Of a stretch of 64,000 nt of DNA, positions 1-10,671 are shown piece by piece. The translations under genes were made by a program, and so were the position numbers. Within the stretch, counting starts at the first letter, position 1, and the number at the start of each line of letters is the position of its first letter. The notes under the pieces are model-generated. The model ran no database searches, had not been told where the DNA came from, and saw only the letters and a list, made by a program, of their open reading frames with translations. Location: assembly GCF_026343335.1 (NCBI RefSeq), contig NZ_JAPELX010000001.1, forward strand, positions 4,588,001-4,652,000, written 5' to 3'. The DNA comes from Streptomyces sp. NBC_00078. Lineage in GTDB: Bacteria > Actinomycetota > Actinomycetes > Streptomycetales > Streptomycetaceae.

Positions 1-123
1 AACGAGGATCTCGGGCACGGCGCGGTGAAGGTGATCAAGGTGAACGGCCCCAGCGGCCCCGCCCGCCGCTACGGTCCCCTGCGCGCCCCCGGAAGCACGG
101 GCCCCGGCGACACATACGGGTGA
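1..123 (+). CDS. C-terminal end of a DUF721/DciA-type protein (partial)
   Basis: The first 40 codons read in frame from base 1 to a TGA at 121-123 and end in a Pro/Gly/Arg-rich tail (ending GPGDTYG). From memory this tail matches the small DUF721 protein encoded between recF and gyrB in Streptomyces. DUF721 proteins are related to DciA, a loader or partner of the replicative helicase. The catalytic or binding part lies outside the window, so the call rests on the tail and on the position directly before gyrB. The 398 bases that follow, up to gyrB, carry no gene I can support. Confidence 0.7.
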   Translation, partial: NEDLGHGAVKVIKVNGPSGPARRYGPLRAPGSTGPGDTYG

Positions 124-521
124 CAGACCTCACATCTGCAGGCCGCCGGCTGTCTCGTCGCAGCGCCGGCGGCCGCTTTGTCGTACCACCGCACACGGCG
201 GCGAATCGCTACCTGACTCCCAAGTAGCCAAGGGTTGACAGCTGGAAGCGCTGAGTGCCGCTGTGAGCCTCTTGGAGCCCTGCTCCGTATATGGGGACCC
301 GGTAGATGCCGGTTGAGGGCGCCACATGCGGACTCAGGTACCGGCAAACCCCCATCACTGTCGGCGCTACCGGTAGACTGGAAGCTAATCCCGCCCCATT
401 CGTGGGGACCGTCCGGGAAAAGCTGAGCAACGCTGAACAAGGCTTACCAACGCAACATGCCGCAGCCGCTCCGGCAACCCGCCGACGAGCCTGGCTCGTG
501 CTGTGCCAGAAAGGGCGCTTC
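124..521 (+). other. gyrB leader / promoter region
   Basis: Non-coding stretch of 398 bases between the DUF721 gene and gyrB. A TTGACA hexamer lies at 235-240 but no convincing -10 box follows at 16-18 bases, so I do not place a promoter. A frame that joins gyrB can be opened as far up as 306, but it reads low-complexity residues unlike GyrB and is not used. gyrB expression in Streptomyces is known to respond to supercoiling. I see no sequence signature for this here. Confidence 0.4.
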
Positions 522-2582
522 GTGGCCGATTCCGGCAACCCCAACGAGAACATCCCGTCCACCGACGCCGGCGAGAACAGCGTGGTGACCTCGTCGAACG
601 GCGAGGTCACCGCCTCGTACGACGCCAGCGCCATCACCGTCCTCGAGGGCCTGGACGCCGTCCGCAAGCGACCCGGTATGTACATCGGCTCGACCGGAGA
701 GCGCGGACTGCACCACCTCGTGTACGAGGTCGTCGACAACTCGGTCGACGAGGCGCTGGCCGGTCACGCGGACACCATCGATGTCACGATCCTTGCCGAC
801 GGCGGCGTACGCGTCGTCGACAACGGCCGTGGCATCCCGGTCGGCATCGTCGCCTCCGAGGGCAAGCCGGCACTTGAGGTCGTGCTGACCGTGCTGCACG
901 CGGGCGGCAAGTTCGGCGGCGGCGGCTACGCGGTCTCCGGTGGTCTGCACGGCGTGGGCGTCTCGGTCGTGAACGCGCTGTCCGCCAAGGTCGCCGTCGA
1001 GGTCAGGACCGACGGTCACCGCTGGACGCAGGACTACAAGATGGGCGTCCCCACGGCGCCGCTCGTCAAGCACGAGGCCATCGAGGAGACCGGCACGGCG
1101 GTCACCTTCTGGGCCGACCCCGACATCTTCGAGACCACCGAGTACTCCTTCGAGACGCTCTCGCGGCGCTTCCAGGAGATGGCGTTCCTCAACAAGGGTT
1201 TGACGATCAAACTCACTGACGAGCGCGAGTCCGCGAAGGCCACCGCCGGGGCGGACGAGGCGGGTGCGGACGAGAAGGACGAGGTCAAGACCGTCACGTA
1301 CCACTACGAGGGCGGCATCGTCGACTTCGTGAAGTACCTCAACTCCCGCAAGGGGGAGGCGGTGCACCCGACGGTGATCGACCTCGAGGCGGAGGACAAG
1401 GAGAAGAGCCTCTCTCTCGAAGTCGCCATGCAGTGGAACAGCGGCTACAGCGAGGGCGTGTACTCCTTCGCCAACATCATTCACACGCACGAGGGCGGCA
1501 CGCACGAAGAGGGCTTCCGCGCGGCGCTCACGAACCTCATCAACAAGTACGCGCGCGACAAGAAGCTGCTGCGTGAGAAGGACGACAACCTCACGGGCGA
1601 CGACATCCGCGAGGGTCTGACCGCGATCATCTCGGTGAAGCTGAGCGAGCCGCAGTTCGAGGGCCAGACGAAGACCAAGCTGGGCAACACGGAGGCGAAG
1701 ACCTTCGTCCAGAAGGCGGTCTACGAGCACCTCAACGACTGGCTCGACCGCAACCCTAACGAGGCCGCGGACATCATCCGCAAGGGCATCCAGGCGGCCA
1801 CCGCGCGCGTGGCGGCCCGCAAGGCCCGCGACCTCACCCGGCGCAAGGGCCTGCTGGAGACGGCGTCCCTGCCGGGCAAGCTGTCCGACTGCCAGTCGAA
1901 CGACCCCACCAAGTGCGAGATCTTCATCGTCGAGGGTGACTCCGCCGGCGGCTCGGCCAAGTCCGGCCGGAACCCGCAGTACCAGGCGATCCTCCCGATC
2001 CGAGGAAAGATCCTCAACGTCGAGAAGGCCAGGATCGACAAGATCCTGCAGAACCAGGAGATCCAGGCGCTGATCTCCGCCTTCGGCACCGGAGTCCACG
2101 AGGACTTCGACATCGCCAGGCTGCGCTATCACAAGATCATCCTGATGGCCGACGCCGACGTCGACGGCCAGCACATCAGCACCCTGCTGCTGACCTTCCT
2201 GTTCCGCTTCATGCGGCCGCTGGTCGAGGCCGGGCACGTGTTCTTGTCCCGTCCCCCGCTGTACAAGATCAAGTGGGGTCGTGACGACTTCGAGTACGCG
2301 TACTCGGACCGCGAGCGCGACGCGCTGATCGAGCTGGGCCGGCAGAACGGCAAGCGCGTCAAGGAAGACTCGATCCAGCGCTTCAAGGGTCTCGGCGAGA
2401 TGAACGCCGAGGAGCTGCGCATCACCACGATGGACCAGGAGCACCGCGTCCTCGGCCAGGTCACCCTGGACGACGCCGCGCAGGCCGACGACCTGTTCTC
2501 GGTCCTCATGGGCGAGGACGTCGAGGCGCGCCGCCAGTTCATCCAGCGCAACGCCAAGGACGTCCGCTTCCTCGACATCTGA
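522..2582 (+). CDS. gyrB: DNA gyrase subunit B
   Basis: ATPase subunit of DNA gyrase (type IIA topoisomerase), which powers negative supercoiling with GyrA. The 686-residue product has the GHKL ATPase fold at the N-terminus (VVDNSVDEALAGH, then DNGRGIP, then GGLHGVGVSVVNALS). The transducer domain follows, then the TOPRIM domain with EGDSAGGSA (Glu at about residue 471) and MADADVDGQH (acidic pair at about 544 and 546), and the C-terminal QRFKGLGEMN block. I chose the GTG at 522 because the family begins here with a VADSGNPNEN-type sequence and an AAAGGG stretch lies about 7-9 bases upstream. gyrA follows after 42 bases, so the two are probably cotranscribed. Confidence 0.97.
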   Translation: MADSGNPNENIPSTDAGENSVVTSSNGEVTASYDASAITVLEGLDAVRKRPGMYIGSTGERGLHHLVYEVVDNSVDEALAGHADTIDVTILADGGVRVVDNGRGIPVGIVASEGKPALEVVLTVLHAGGKFGGGGYAVSGGLHGVGVSVVNALSAKVAVEVRTDGHRWTQDYKMGVPTAPLVKHEAIEETGTAVTFWADPDIFETTEYSFETLSRRFQEMAFLNKGLTIKLTDERESAKATAGADEAGADEKDEVKTVTYHYEGGIVDFVKYLNSRKGEAVHPTVIDLEAEDKEKSLSLEVAMQWNSGYSEGVYSFANIIHTHEGGTHEEGFRAALTNLINKYARDKKLLREKDDNLTGDDIREGLTAIISVKLSEPQFEGQTKTKLGNTEAKTFVQKAVYEHLNDWLDRNPNEAADIIRKGIQAATARVAARKARDLTRRKGLLETASLPGKLSDCQSNDPTKCEIFIVEGDSAGGSAKSGRNPQYQAILPIRGKILNVEKARIDKILQNQEIQALISAFGTGVHEDFDIARLRYHKIILMADADVDGQHISTLLLTFLFRFMRPLVEAGHVFLSRPPLYKIKWGRDDFEYAYSDRERDALIELGRQNGKRVKEDSIQRFKGLGEMNAEELRITTMDQEHRVLGQVTLDDAAQADDLFSVLMGEDVEARRQFIQRNAKDVRFLDI

Positions 2583-2624
2583 GTCGGTCTCAGCTGACCG
2601 CACCAGGAAGGATCCTCACCAGCA

Positions 2625-5219
<2,595 letters not shown>

Positions 5220-5237
5220 GACGAGGAGTGAGTCATC

Positions 5238-6056
5238 GTGAGCGGAGCCACGGGCGCCGGATCGGCCGGTACCCCCTCGGGTACGGAAACGGACGGCGGC
5301 GGCCGTGGCTCCGCCGCGCATGCGACAGATCCGCACACGACCCAACTGCGCGCGATCGACGCAGGTGCGGCCGACTCACCCTCGCCCGACACGCATGGAT
5401 CCCAGGGGGGAACTGTGACGGACTCCCGAGGCCCGCAGACCCAGCAGCCCCAGGCTGGAACGGGCCCGGCCGCTCCGGGCGCCAGGCCGCAGCCCCAGCA
5501 TGCTCCGGCCGCCCAGCCGGCACCGCCGCAGACGGCCTCCCCGCTGCCGGGAGAACGGCAGCCTCAGCAGCCCGCAGGGCCGTACCACCCGCCGCAGGCC
5601 TACCAGAATCCGGCAGCCGCCCAAGGGGCCCCGGCGCCCACCGGTGCGGTACGCAGGCCGCGCACCGGCGCGCGCACCACGCCTCGCATCCGCAAGGCAC
5701 GCCTGCGCGTGGCGAAGGCCGATCCGTGGTCGGTGATGAAGGTGAGCTTCCTGCTCTCCATCGCCCTGGGCATCTGCACGATCGTCGCGTCCGCCGTGCT
5801 GTGGATGGTGATGGACGCGATGGGCGTCTTCTCGACGGTCGGCGGCACGATCTCCGAGGCGACCGGCTCGAACGAGTCGAACGGCTTCGACCTGCAGTCC
5901 TTCCTGTCGCTTCCGCACGTCCTGATGTTCACGTCGATCATCGCGGTCATCGACGTGGTCCTCGCGACGGCTCTCGCGACCCTCGGCGCGTTCATCTACA
6001 ACCTCTCGGCGGGCTTCGTCGGCGGCATCGAGCTGACGCTCGCCGAGGACGAGTGA
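5238..6056 (+). CDS. DUF3566 membrane protein downstream of gyrA
   Basis: 272 residues, GTG start 18 bases after gyrA, so probably part of the gyr operon. The first 150 residues are Pro/Gln/Ala-rich and look disordered. The C-terminal third has two hydrophobic segments (around residues 168-195 and 230-262) separated by a short Ser/Asn-rich loop, the layout of the actinobacterial DUF3566 family that regularly follows gyrA. The function is unknown. In mycobacteria the homologous gene next to gyrA has been linked to cell envelope and division proteins, but nothing in this sequence proves that. I see no catalytic motif. Confidence 0.85.
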   Translation: MSGATGAGSAGTPSGTETDGGGRGSAAHATDPHTTQLRAIDAGAADSPSPDTHGSQGGTVTDSRGPQTQQPQAGTGPAAPGARPQPQHAPAAQPAPPQTASPLPGERQPQQPAGPYHPPQAYQNPAAAQGAPAPTGAVRRPRTGARTTPRIRKARLRVAKADPWSVMKVSFLLSIALGICTIVASAVLWMVMDAMGVFSTVGGTISEATGSNESNGFDLQSFLSLPHVLMFTSIIAVIDVVLATALATLGAFIYNLSAGFVGGIELTLAEDE

Positions 6057-6110
6057 CTTCTCTGCGACCGCCGGTTCAAACCTCTGCGGAGGGTCCCGCG
6101 AGAACCGATT

Positions 6111-6139
6111 TTGGGACTGCCCACGTCGTGCGCTAATCT
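6111..6139 (+). promoter_or_regulatory. Predicted promoter of tRNA-Ile
   Basis: TTGGGA at 6111-6116 and TAATCT at 6134-6139 are separated by 17 bases and end 40 bases before the tRNA. This fits a primary (HrdB-type) promoter. It is predicted from spacing and hexamers only. Confidence 0.5.
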
Positions 6140-6179
6140 TCAGGAGTCAGCGCGCGGGACACATCCCGCAGAGCGCGGC

Positions 6180-6256
6180 GGGGCTATAGCTCAGTTGGTT
6201 AGAGCGCATCCCTGATAAGGATGAGGCCACAGGTTCAAATCCTGTTAGCCCCACCA
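6180..6256 (+). tRNA. tRNA-Ile (GAT anticodon)
   Basis: A complete cloverleaf can be drawn. The acceptor stem GGGGCTA pairs with TAGCCCC. The anticodon stem CATCC/GGATG encloses the loop CTGATAA (anticodon GAT), and the T loop is GGTTCAAAT-like. The CCA end is encoded (6254-6256). It stands alone, not inside an rRNA operon. Confidence 0.97.
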
Positions 6257-6261
6257 GCACG

Positions 6262-6293
6262 AAGACCCCCAACCAAGCGCGGTTGGGGGTCTT
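6262..6293 (+). terminator. Terminator hairpin after tRNA-Ile
   Basis: AAGACCCCCAACC at 6262-6274 pairs perfectly with GGTTGGGGGTCTT at 6281-6293 over a 6-base loop, and TTT follows. It lies 6 bases after the tRNA CCA end. Confidence 0.85.
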
Positions 6294-6299
6294 TGGCAT

Positions 6300-6482
6300 T
6301 TACGGCGCCGACATCCACCGGCCGACATCCACTGGCGACGCCTCCGGCCGACATCGGCCGTCGCCACCGTCACCAGCGGCCGCCACTGCCGTCACCAGCA
6401 GCGGGTGCCAGAGGCCGCTTCCCGAAGACTGACTCCGGGGACAAAGTCCGGGGACAGACTCCGGGGAATGACTCAAACAAAC
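6300..6482. repeat. Short degenerate direct repeats between two matching hairpins
   Basis: No gene is supported here. CCGACATC recurs at about 6308, 6322 and 6349, and CCGTCACCAGC-type units occur twice near 6368-6400. CTCCGGGGA/GTCCGGGGACA recurs three times at 6434-6468. The block sits between the tRNA-Ile terminator and its near-copy. It may be a slippage product or the scar of an element that used the tRNA locus. Confidence 0.5.
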
Positions 6483-6515
6483 GAAGACCCCCAACCGGTT
6501 GCGGTTGGGGGTCTT
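6483..6515. terminator. Second, near-identical hairpin
   Basis: GAAGACCCCCAACC (6483-6496) pairs with GGTTGGGGGTCTTC (6502-6515). Both arms repeat those of the tRNA-Ile terminator 220 bases upstream and only the loop differs. It can terminate the leftward small gene at 6575-6925 as well as read-through from the tRNA. Confidence 0.75.
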
Positions 6516-6574
6516 CCGCGTGGGCGGATTGTGTACGCAAGTTCGCCGTTACGTCTGGGATACGGGGCGGTGCC

Positions 6575-6925
6575 TCAGCGCTGGAGGGGGATGGACGGCT
6601 CGGCGGCCGAGAGGTACGTGTCCGTCTCCAGGTCCGCGTCCGCACAGTCGTCGGCGTCCGCGAGCGGACGGTGCCGGCAGCTGGGGGACTTTCCGTGGGC
6701 CTCGGCACGGATGCGCTGCTTCATCGTGGGGGGCAGGGCTCTGGCGTAGGACCAGGACCAGCGGGACACCGGCGGCGTCGTCACGTGCGTGGCGCTGTTG
6801 CCGTTCGTCTCGGTCTGCGGTACGGCCGCGGCGGCGGTCGTCGTGATGAGTCCGAGCGTCGTGCACAGCGCGAGGAACGCGGTGACGATGGCGGTCCACA
6901 GCTTCATGACCTGGTTCTGGGCCAT
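6575..6925 (-). CDS. Small secreted or membrane-anchored protein, unknown function
   Basis: 116 residues. The N-terminus is a signal or anchor sequence: two charged residues, then a hydrophobic run (residues 10-33) ending in AAAAVPQ. The rest has a conserved-looking WSWSYARALPPTMKQRIRAE patch and a polar, acidic tail. The ATG has GTGAGGGG 2-9 bases upstream. I recall a small Streptomyces family with this layout near the gyrase locus (DUF6344-like), but the family name is from memory. No catalytic motif is visible. It is transcribed toward the duplicated terminator hairpins. Confidence 0.7.
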   Translation of the reverse strand: MAQNQVMKLWTAIVTAFLALCTTLGLITTTAAAAVPQTETNGNSATHVTTPPVSRWSWSYARALPPTMKQRIRAEAHGKSPSCRHRPLADADDCADADLETDTYLSAAEPSIPLQR

Positions 6926-7091
6926 GGCCCCTCACTTTCGGGTCGGGCGATTTGCGTACTTTCCTCATGATGTGTATGGCGGCCGCGAAGTGGTGGACCT
7001 AGGCACGTGGCGCGTCGAAGTTCGGATGAACACCACCCCATGGGCCCAAATGGCAGGAAATATTAAGAATCAGGGACAAAATAACCCTCGG

Positions 7092-7111
7092 TGAGGGTGT
7101 GATCACCCTCA
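7092..7111. promoter_or_regulatory. Perfect palindrome in the 326-base gap before the DLW-39 gene
   Basis: TGAGGGTG (7092-7099), loop TGAT, CACCCTCA (7104-7111). The 8-bp arms are perfect, and no T-run follows, so an operator is as likely as a terminator. The surrounding gap (6926-7252) has an AT-richer patch at about 7050-7085 and a TATAGT at 7202-7207 that could be a -10 box for the next gene. I see no other gene in the gap. Confidence 0.4.
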
Positions 7112-7252
7112 GATCGGAGCGGTGGACTCCGGTTCTACTGCGGCCCAGCGGAGGGGAGTTGGGGGGCCTACGCAGGTCACCGATCGGTCTCGGTCGGTGT
7201 GTATAGTCGGGCGCCAGAGGTCCCCTACGTCAAGGAAAGACGAGGTCGCGCG

Positions 7253-7381
7253 GTGAAGAAGCTTCTCCTGGTCGCACTGGCCGCCATCGGCGGGCTCCTC
7301 GTGTACCGCCAGATCCAGGCGGATCGCGCCGAGCAGGATCTGTGGACGGAGGCGACTGACTCCGTGCCCACGGGTTCGTGA
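7253..7381 (+). CDS. DLW-39 family miniprotein
   Basis: 42 residues from a GTG at 7253, with AAGGAAAG and GAGG upstream. The N-terminal two thirds is one hydrophobic helix (VKKLLLVALAAIGGLLVYRQ), followed by QADRAEQDLWTEATD and a short polar end. The DLW signature and length match a tiny actinobacterial family found near the origin. It is a single-span membrane peptide with no known function. The reading frame is open upstream to 7199, but ribosome-binding-site position and family length favour 7253. A terminator follows 25 bases later, so it is monocistronic. Confidence 0.85.
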   Translation: MKKLLLVALAAIGGLLVYRQIQADRAEQDLWTEATDSVPTGS

Positions 7382-7405
7382 GTATCGACAGCGGAATCTG
7401 AACAG

Positions 7406-7434
7406 ACCCCGGCCGTCCTTGCGGTCGGGGTTTT
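7406..7434 (+). terminator. Terminator after DLW-39 gene
   Basis: ACCCCGGCCG pairs with CGGTCGGGGT (one G-T pair) over a 6-base loop and is followed by TTTT. Confidence 0.8.
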
Positions 7435-7514
7435 GTGTTGCGCGGATGAGGTGCGACGTCGCGGGGCAGGATGGGCCACGGTCCAGCGGTCCGGGCGACG
7501 ACGAGGGGTGGCGC

Positions 7515-8873
7515 GTGATGGGGCGGCGTACGGCGTGGTGGCGTGGGAGGGCAGGGCGTGGTCGTCCGTCTGCACGCGTGCGCGTGGCGGCCGCGGCAGC
7601 GGTGCTGTGCACGGCGGCGGTGCCCGCGTCCTGGCCGGCCGACGCCGCGGCGGCAGCCGCGAGCCCGGACTCCGACGGCCCCTCCGCTGCCTCCGCCTAT
7701 GCCTTCGCGGAGGGCGCCCGGTCCGTCGTCGGGGCGGCCGGTACCGCGGACGCCCAGCGCATCGAGGGCAGCACGACGTACCGGAGTTCCCTCCCCAAGG
7801 GCGCGAAGGTCTACTACAGCCTTGAACTCGACGCCGCATCGAACACGTACGTCTCCGTCACCGCCGTCCCGCGCCCGGGCGCCAAGCTCTCCGTCACCGA
7901 CGGCATCAGGGTGTCGGTCGAGGACGGCGACAGCCACTCCTGCTCCTACGAGAGCGCGAGCTTCGGCGCAGCCAAGAGCCCGCACCCCATCACGGCGTGG
8001 GGCGCCCGCACGACCGCCCCGGCCAGTCCCGTCTGTCAGGGCGCCGGCACGTACTACGTCGTCGTCGAACGTGTCGGTACGGCCGATTCCTCGTCCGGCG
8101 CCTGGGACCTGGAGCTCAGCACCGCGACCGAACCGGCTCTGAAGAAGACAGGTTCGACGAGCCCTCCCAAGGTGTGGGACTCCGCCTCGCCCACTCCTGT
8201 CCCTGGCCAGGCCAGGCACAGTCAGGGCGGCGCGGGCTTCAGCAGGGCGACCGCCGTGGGGCAGGGCGTCTGGCGCGCCGACATCTCGCCCGGGCAGACA
8301 CTCTTCTACAAGGTCCCGGTCGACTGGGGCCGACAGTTGTCCGCCACCGCCGAACTGGGCAGCGTCGACGGCGACGGCCAGGGCTACGCGATCGACGCCC
8401 TCGCCATGTCGCTCTACAACCCCGTGCGCGCCGACGTCGAAGAGGCGAGCGTCGGCTATGACGGCAAGCAGAAGTCCGCCTCTCTCGCGCCGCTGCCGCC
8501 TGTCGGATACGCCAATCGTTACGCCGCCACCGCCCCGGTGAACGTGATGCAGTTCGCCGGTTCCTACTACCTCGTGGTGCACCTCGCCGCAGGGGTGGCC
8601 GAGGATTTCGGCGACGGGCCGTTCGGGCTCACGCTGCGTGTGCGGGTCGAGGGGACGGCGCAGGACGGTCCCGGGTATGCCGGGCAGCCCGTGCCGCCGA
8701 ACGTCTTCGAGGTCACCGCCCAGGACCGGGAGGCGGCAGCGGAGGGTGGGTCCGCAGGCGGTGACGCCGCGATGAAGGCGGTTGCCGCGGGTGGGATCGG
8801 GGCGGGCACGCTGGTGCTCGTCGTACTCGGGCTGTGGACGGTCACGGCCCGGCGGAGGGCCGAGGCCGGGTGA
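7515..8873 (+). CDS. Surface-anchored extracellular protein, unknown function
   Basis: About 452 residues. GTG at 7515 or ATG at 7518; GAGGGG lies 6 bases upstream. An Arg-rich start (MGRRTAWWRGRAGRG) leads into an Ala-rich hydrophobic stretch, a signal peptide. The long Ser/Thr/Gly/Tyr-rich exterior has two similar beta-type modules, each of the form (polar spacer)-KVYYSLELDAASN and TLFYKVPVDWGRQ, which resemble pre-peptidase-C-like jelly-roll domains. Near the C-terminus a helix (GGIGAGTLVLVVLGLW) and ARRRAEAG form a membrane anchor. Topology is therefore outside with a short cytosolic tail. I recognise no enzyme motif. It precedes the convergent kinase gene with only 103 bases between stops. 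Confidence 0.75.
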   Translation: MMGRRTAWWRGRAGRGRPSARVRVAAAAAVLCTAAVPASWPADAAAAAASPDSDGPSAASAYAFAEGARSVVGAAGTADAQRIEGSTTYRSSLPKGAKVYYSLELDAASNTYVSVTAVPRPGAKLSVTDGIRVSVEDGDSHSCSYESASFGAAKSPHPITAWGARTTAPASPVCQGAGTYYVVVERVGTADSSSGAWDLELSTATEPALKKTGSTSPPKVWDSASPTPVPGQARHSQGGAGFSRATAVGQGVWRADISPGQTLFYKVPVDWGRQLSATAELGSVDGDGQGYAIDALAMSLYNPVRADVEEASVGYDGKQKSASLAPLPPVGYANRYAATAPVNVMQFAGSYYLVVHLAAGVAEDFGDGPFGLTLRVRVEGTAQDGPGYAGQPVPPNVFEVTAQDREAAAEGGSAGGDAAMKAVAAGGIGAGTLVLVVLGLWTVTARRRAEAG

Positions 8874-8976
8874 GGTCCTTCGCCTCGCGGGCCAGGGCTC
8901 GATGGGGGCGGTTCGTCTCGCGGACCAGGGGCCCGAGGAGGCGGTTCGTCTCGCGGGTCGGAGTCCGGTGGACGGT

Positions 8977-10497
8977 TCAGACGCGGGTCAGCGCCCAGAA
9001 CCCCACGGCATAGCAGGCCAGCGCGAGAAGCAGGAGCGGGATCGCCACCTTCGCGGGTGGGCCGGTACGGCGTGCGCGGCGGTGGCGGCGCGTGGTCTCC
9101 TGCAGGATTCCCTGCGCAGAAGGCGGAACCTGCGGGGCCTGGGCGGTGTACGTAGCAGTAAAGGCATCAGCGCGTTGGTGCGGCTGGGGCAGGGCCTGGC
9201 CGGGGTGCAGTGGTGCGCGCGTTCGGGGGGAGGGCAGTGCATGCGTGGGGTCGTGGGGGGAGACGTAGGCGGGCTGTTGCCGGCCGCTGTCCTGGTGGGG
9301 CTGCTCCTGTGCGTGGGGCGTCGGTGTCTGTGGAGCGGGAGTTCGGGCGGAGGAGCCGGTGGCCTGCGGCGGCGGCAGGTGGAAGCTGCCGGTGTCCGAC
9401 ATGCTGGGCGACTGCGTGGGGAGGGACGGTTCCGGTCGGTGCCCGGTGCCCTGACGGGGGTCGGGCGTTGGTGTGACACCCGTGGACGGCACGGGGGTTG
9501 CGCTCGGCGCGGACAGCCGCGAGGACGACTCCGGCTCAACGGACCACGACTGAGCCCCACTTGCACCGGTCCCCGCGGTATCCGCCTCACCCCTCGCCCC
9601 CACCCCCGGTGCGGGCTTGAGGGGGCCGGTGGGCGCGAACCCCGATGGGAGGGGCCCGAGTTGGTCGAAGACCTCGATCAGTTCGTCGTCGGGGCCGGGC
9701 TCCGGGAGCAGCTCCGTGGCGGAGGCGAGCGCCTTGCGTGCGCCCGTGGCCGTGCGGAACCGCGCTTGCGGGTCCGGCTGCAGCAGCGTGGCCACGACCT
9801 GCCACAGCGGCTCTGGGATGCCCTTGGGCGCGCTCGGCGTCCCGTGCGCCGCGAAGTACTGCACGAGCGCCTTGGCGTCAGGCTTGGCGCCCTCCAGCAG
9901 ATACAGCGCGACCAACCCCACGGCGAACAGGTCCGCGGGGAAGTCCGGTTCCGCGCCCAGCATCTGCTCGGGCGCGAGATAACCCGGCGTCCCCACCACG
10001 AGGTTGGTCTCCGTCAGCCGGGGCTCGCCCAGCCGCATGGCGATGCCGAAGTCCGACAGCCGCAGTCGCGGCCGGCCCGTGCCGGTGGCTTCCAGGAGAA
10101 CATTGGCGGGCTTGACGTCACGGTGCACGACGCCTTCTCCGTGCACCGCCGACAGCCCCGACAGGAGCTGGTCGAGCAGGGTGCAGACGAAGGCCGGCGG
10201 CAGGGGGCCGTAGTCCCCGACGAGATGGGCCAGCGAACCGCCGGCGACGAGATCCATGGTGAACAGAACCTTGTCGTCGTCGGCGGCCCAGCTGGCGGGC
10301 GCGAGCACATGGGGGTGATCGATACGAAGGGCCTGTTCGCGGACGAAGCGCAGCAGGGAGTGCGCGTCGCGCTGCTGCAGGACCTTGGCCGCCACATAGC
10401 GGCGGCGGCGGTGGTCCCAGGCACGCCAGACGGCGCCGACTCCTCCGCGTCCGATCGGGTCGACCAGTTCGTACCGGCCGGCGAAGACCTCACCCAT
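8977..10497 (-). CDS. Serine/threonine protein kinase with C-terminal membrane anchor
   Basis: 506 residues. The Hanks-type kinase domain fills residues 1-265: glycine loop GRGGVGAVW, Lys in YVAAKVL, catalytic loop HRDVKPANVLL, DFGIA, and APEQ in the activation segment. A Pro/Ser/Thr-rich, probably disordered linker of about 200 residues leads to one C-terminal transmembrane helix (VAIPLLLLALACYAVGFW) with only three residues beyond it. It has no extracellular sensor, unlike the PASTA kinase at 22-24 kb. I use ATG 10497 (MGEVFAGRYEL). A GTG five codons upstream is possible. The HTH gene that follows upstream on the same strand may be cotranscribed, 174 bases apart. Confidence 0.92.
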   Translation of the reverse strand: MGEVFAGRYELVDPIGRGGVGAVWRAWDHRRRRYVAAKVLQQRDAHSLLRFVREQALRIDHPHVLAPASWAADDDKVLFTMDLVAGGSLAHLVGDYGPLPPAFVCTLLDQLLSGLSAVHGEGVVHRDVKPANVLLEATGTGRPRLRLSDFGIAMRLGEPRLTETNLVVGTPGYLAPEQMLGAEPDFPADLFAVGLVALYLLEGAKPDAKALVQYFAAHGTPSAPKGIPEPLWQVVATLLQPDPQARFRTATGARKALASATELLPEPGPDDELIEVFDQLGPLPSGFAPTGPLKPAPGVGARGEADTAGTGASGAQSWSVEPESSSRLSAPSATPVPSTGVTPTPDPRQGTGHRPEPSLPTQSPSMSDTGSFHLPPPQATGSSARTPAPQTPTPHAQEQPHQDSGRQQPAYVSPHDPTHALPSPRTRAPLHPGQALPQPHQRADAFTATYTAQAPQVPPSAQGILQETTRRHRRARRTGPPAKVAIPLLLLALACYAVGFWALTRV

Positions 10498-10671
10498 GGC
10501 TGTGCGTCGCACCTCCCCCTTCGGCTACCCCCCCTTGCCTGCCCCTCGACGGGTGTTACGACTCCCCCTCGCGCCGTTCCTCGACGAGTGTGATGAGTGA
10601 TACGAACCCCAGCGGCACTCCTCGGCCGTCGACCCGGCTGCCGAACCCCCTTCGGCGACCGGGCAGCGGGG

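Noticed and set aside
235..240. TTGACA as the gyrB promoter -35 box
   Set aside because: No -10-like hexamer at a 16-18 base distance, so it is not called as a promoter.
444..2603. Long minus-strand frame opposite gyrB
   Set aside because: It is the mirror of codons with GC-rich third positions; its product has no domain and is Leu/Arg/Asp/Val-biased. gyrB on the plus strand explains the region.
8782..10593. Plus-strand frame opposite the anchored kinase
   Set aside because: Arg/Gly/Val-rich antisense of a GC-rich gene; the kinase motifs are on the minus strand.
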